Positions 62,489-64,000 of a stretch of 64,000 bases of DNA are shown here, in pieces. The stretch is taken from positions 86,397-150,396 of the forward strand of contig NZ_KV795255.1 of assembly GCF_001808955.1 (NCBI RefSeq). Reading direction: 5' to 3'. The notes below the pieces were generated by a model. The model ran no database searches and was not told the origin of the DNA. It saw only the letters and a program-made list of their open reading frames with translations. How positions within the stretch are numbered: the first letter of the stretch is position 1; each line of letters begins with the position of its first letter. A program made the translations under genes and the position numbers. This DNA comes from Rothia sp. HMSC078H08 (GTDB lineage: Bacteria; Actinomycetota; Actinomycetes; Actinomycetales; Micrococcaceae).

Positions 62489-63922
62489 ATGTCTCACACC
62501 AATAACACCTTCTTGCCTTCTGGCCGTATTGACCTGGGCACCGGCGAACTTGCGCTGGGCCCCCTCGACGGACGCTACGCATCCGTAACCGCACCCCTGA
62601 CCAACTACCTCTCTGAGGCAGCTCTGAACCGCGACCGCATCCATGTTGAGGTTGAGTGGTTCATATACCTGTGCGAGCACGAGGTGCTGCCGGGTCTGTC
62701 CCCGCTGAGCGAGGAGCAGAAGAAGGGCCTGCGCGCCATCGTGACCGATTTCAACGCTGATTCTGTGGCGGAGCTGGCTGAGATTGAGGCAGTCACCGTT
62801 CACGATGTGAAGGCGGTCGAGTACTACATTGGCCGCCGCCTGGAGGGCCTGGGCCTGGGTCACCTGGTGCCGCTGGTTCACTTCGGCTGCACTTCTGAGG
62901 ACATTAACAACCTCGCCTACGCGTTGGGCATCAAGGATGCTGTTGAGAACGTGTGGGTTCCGGCTGCTGAGAACCTGATTGAGGTTCTGCTGAAGCTGGC
63001 TGAGGAAGGCCGCGACGTGCCGATGCTGTGCCGCACTCACGGTCAGCCTGCAACTCCCTCCACCCTGGGTAAGGAGTTGGGTGTTCTCGCCTACCGTCTG
63101 AAGCGTCAGGTGAAGCACGCTGCTGCTACCGAGTTCCTCGGCAAGATTAATGGTGCGACCGGCACTTACGCTGCTCACTATGCGTCGGTTCCTGACGCTG
63201 ATTGGCAGGCTGTTTCTCGTGGTTTTGTGGAGCACCTGGGCCTGACCTGGAACCCGCTGACCACTCAGATCGAGTCGCACGACTGGCAGGCCGAGCTGTA
63301 CTCGGATATCGCGCACTTCAACCGTGTGCTGCACAACCTCTGCACCGATGTGTGGAGCTACATTTCGATTGGTTTCTTCCGTCAGATTCCGGTGGCTGGT
63401 GCGACCGGTTCGTCGACTATGCCGCACAAGGTGAACCCGATTCGCTTTGAGAATGCGGAGGCTAACCTGGAGCTCTCTAACGCTCTGCTGGATTCGCTGG
63501 GTTCGACCCTGGTGACTTCTCGTTGGCAGCGTGACCTGACTGACTCCTCGGCGCAGCGCAATATTGGTGTGGCGTTTGGTCACTCGGTGCTGGCTATCTC
63601 CAATGTGGTGAAGGGCCTTGAGCGTCTGGATATTGCGACCGAGGTTATTTCCGCTGATCTGGATGCGAACTGGGAGGTTCTGGCTGAGGCGATCCAGATG
63701 GTGATGCGCGCTGAGGCTATCGCAGGTGTTCCCGGCATGGAGAACCCGTACGAGCGCCTGAAGGAGCTGACTCGCGGTCACCGCGTGGATGCCGCTCGCC
63801 TGAAGGAGTTCGTGGCTACGCTGGGCCTGTCCCCCGAGGCTGAGGCGCGTCTGTCGGCGCTGACTCCGCACACCTATAACGGTATTGCGGCTCAGCTGCT
63901 GGACCATGCGAAGAACGCTTAG
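62489..63922 (+). CDS. purB: Adenylosuccinate lyase
   Basis: 477 residues. Splits adenylosuccinate to AMP and fumarate, and SAICAR to AICAR and fumarate, in purine synthesis. The fumarase/lyase signature TGSSTMPHKVNPIRFENAEANL appears as GSSTMPHKVNP with catalytic Ser; the substrate-binding histidine lies in CRTHGQPATPS and the early block LDGRYASVTAPL is present. It begins at ATG 62489 (MSHTNNTF) after an AT-rich leader. No purine partner gene is adjacent. Confidence 0.96.
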   Translation: MSHTNNTFLPSGRIDLGTGELALGPLDGRYASVTAPLTNYLSEAALNRDRIHVEVEWFIYLCEHEVLPGLSPLSEEQKKGLRAIVTDFNADSVAELAEIEAVTVHDVKAVEYYIGRRLEGLGLGHLVPLVHFGCTSEDINNLAYALGIKDAVENVWVPAAENLIEVLLKLAEEGRDVPMLCRTHGQPATPSTLGKELGVLAYRLKRQVKHAAATEFLGKINGATGTYAAHYASVPDADWQAVSRGFVEHLGLTWNPLTTQIESHDWQAELYSDIAHFNRVLHNLCTDVWSYISIGFFRQIPVAGATGSSTMPHKVNPIRFENAEANLELSNALLDSLGSTLVTSRWQRDLTDSSAQRNIGVAFGHSVLAISNVVKGLERLDIATEVISADLDANWEVLAEAIQMVMRAEAIAGVPGMENPYERLKELTRGHRVDAARLKEFVATLGLSPEAEARLSALTPHTYNGIAAQLLDHAKNA

Positions 63923-63966
63923 TCCGTAGCAAAGATATAAACAAAAGACCCCGGGTCCCTGCATTC

Positions 63967-63990
63967 TGAACTGCGCCCCGAAACTTGGAC
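63967..63990. mobile_element. Possible terminal inverted repeat of an IS3-type element at the window edge
   Basis: TGAACTGCGCCCC followed by AAACTTGGAC resembles the TGxACTGxxCCC...GGAC ends of IS3-family insertion sequences. Only this end is in view, 44 bases past purB; no transposase can be seen, so the call is tentative. Confidence 0.3.
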
Positions 63991-64000
63991 GCATTAAATA

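Noticed and set aside
62471..63994. A 507-codon minus-strand open frame opposite purB
   Set aside because: Antisense of purB with arginine/histidine/glutamine bias; no recognisable protein.

Overview
The window is chromosomal DNA of a moderately high-GC actinobacterium. A Micrococcaceae member close to Rothia (for example R. mucilaginosa) fits best. The grounds are actinobacterial families (DUF3027, DUF3263, LytR_C, WXG100, DUF664/DinB mycothiol-type, IdeR-type DtxR, GroEL without an adjacent GroES), GC-rich codon use, and a catechol-siderophore operon with an oral-type RclA/Har oxidoreductase. The genus is an inference. Most of the window is ordinary core genome with short intergenic gaps and many clear stem-loop terminators.

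Layout. 1-8.4 kb: a Tat-exported protein (cut by the left edge), sucCD, the helicase pcrA, tRNA-Arg(CCU) and a DUF4031-HD fusion. 8.4-15.3 kb: a secreted NlpC/P60 hydrolase under a probable c-di-AMP (ydaO) riboswitch, a DtxR/IdeR-type metal repressor, a DUF3027 protein, a PhoP-like two-component pair and a lone WXG100 protein. 15.3-22.4 kb: RNase HI fused to a DUF4440-like domain, a 4'-phosphopantetheinyl transferase, the 2,3-dihydroxybenzoate operon (isochorismatase, DHB dehydrogenase, isochorismate synthase) and an RclA/Har-like flavoprotein. 22.6-30.1 kb: a DinB protein, an AT-rich orphan membrane protein, rlmC, groEL, a LytR_C protein, DUF3263 and ung. 30.3-39.1 kb: a ThrE exporter and the fructose PTS (fruR-fruK-fruA-ptsI, then ptsH). 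39.5-44.8 kb: VanZ-like protein, a double histidine phosphatase, an ABC transporter pair and a HAD hydrolase. 44.8-46.5 kb: an AT-rich island closed by a partial second copy of the HAD gene. 46.5-51.4 kb: the methionine importer metQNI and a fatty acyl-CoA ligase. 51.5-59 kb: a small membrane protein, an O-acetyltransferase, a membrane protein, a branched-chain 2-oxoacid dehydrogenase operon and a HisC-type aminotransferase. 59.2-64 kb: a two-gene unit that looks like a type VII secretion effector with its partner, purB, and a possible IS3-type end at the right edge.

How genes work together. The DHB operon, the Sfp-type transferase and the DtxR-type repressor form an iron-acquisition set, although the NRPS and DHB-AMP ligase are not here. 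The fru/pts genes make a complete fructose uptake and phosphorylation route. bkdABC, the Pat/HisC aminotransferase and the acyl-CoA ligase handle branched-chain and fatty acyl metabolism. The least ordinary parts are the hydrolase-effector pair at 59.2-62.2 kb, the AT-rich island with the truncated HAD duplicate, the AT-rich orphan at 23.3-24.6 kb, and several perfect intergenic palindromes and short tandem repeats.
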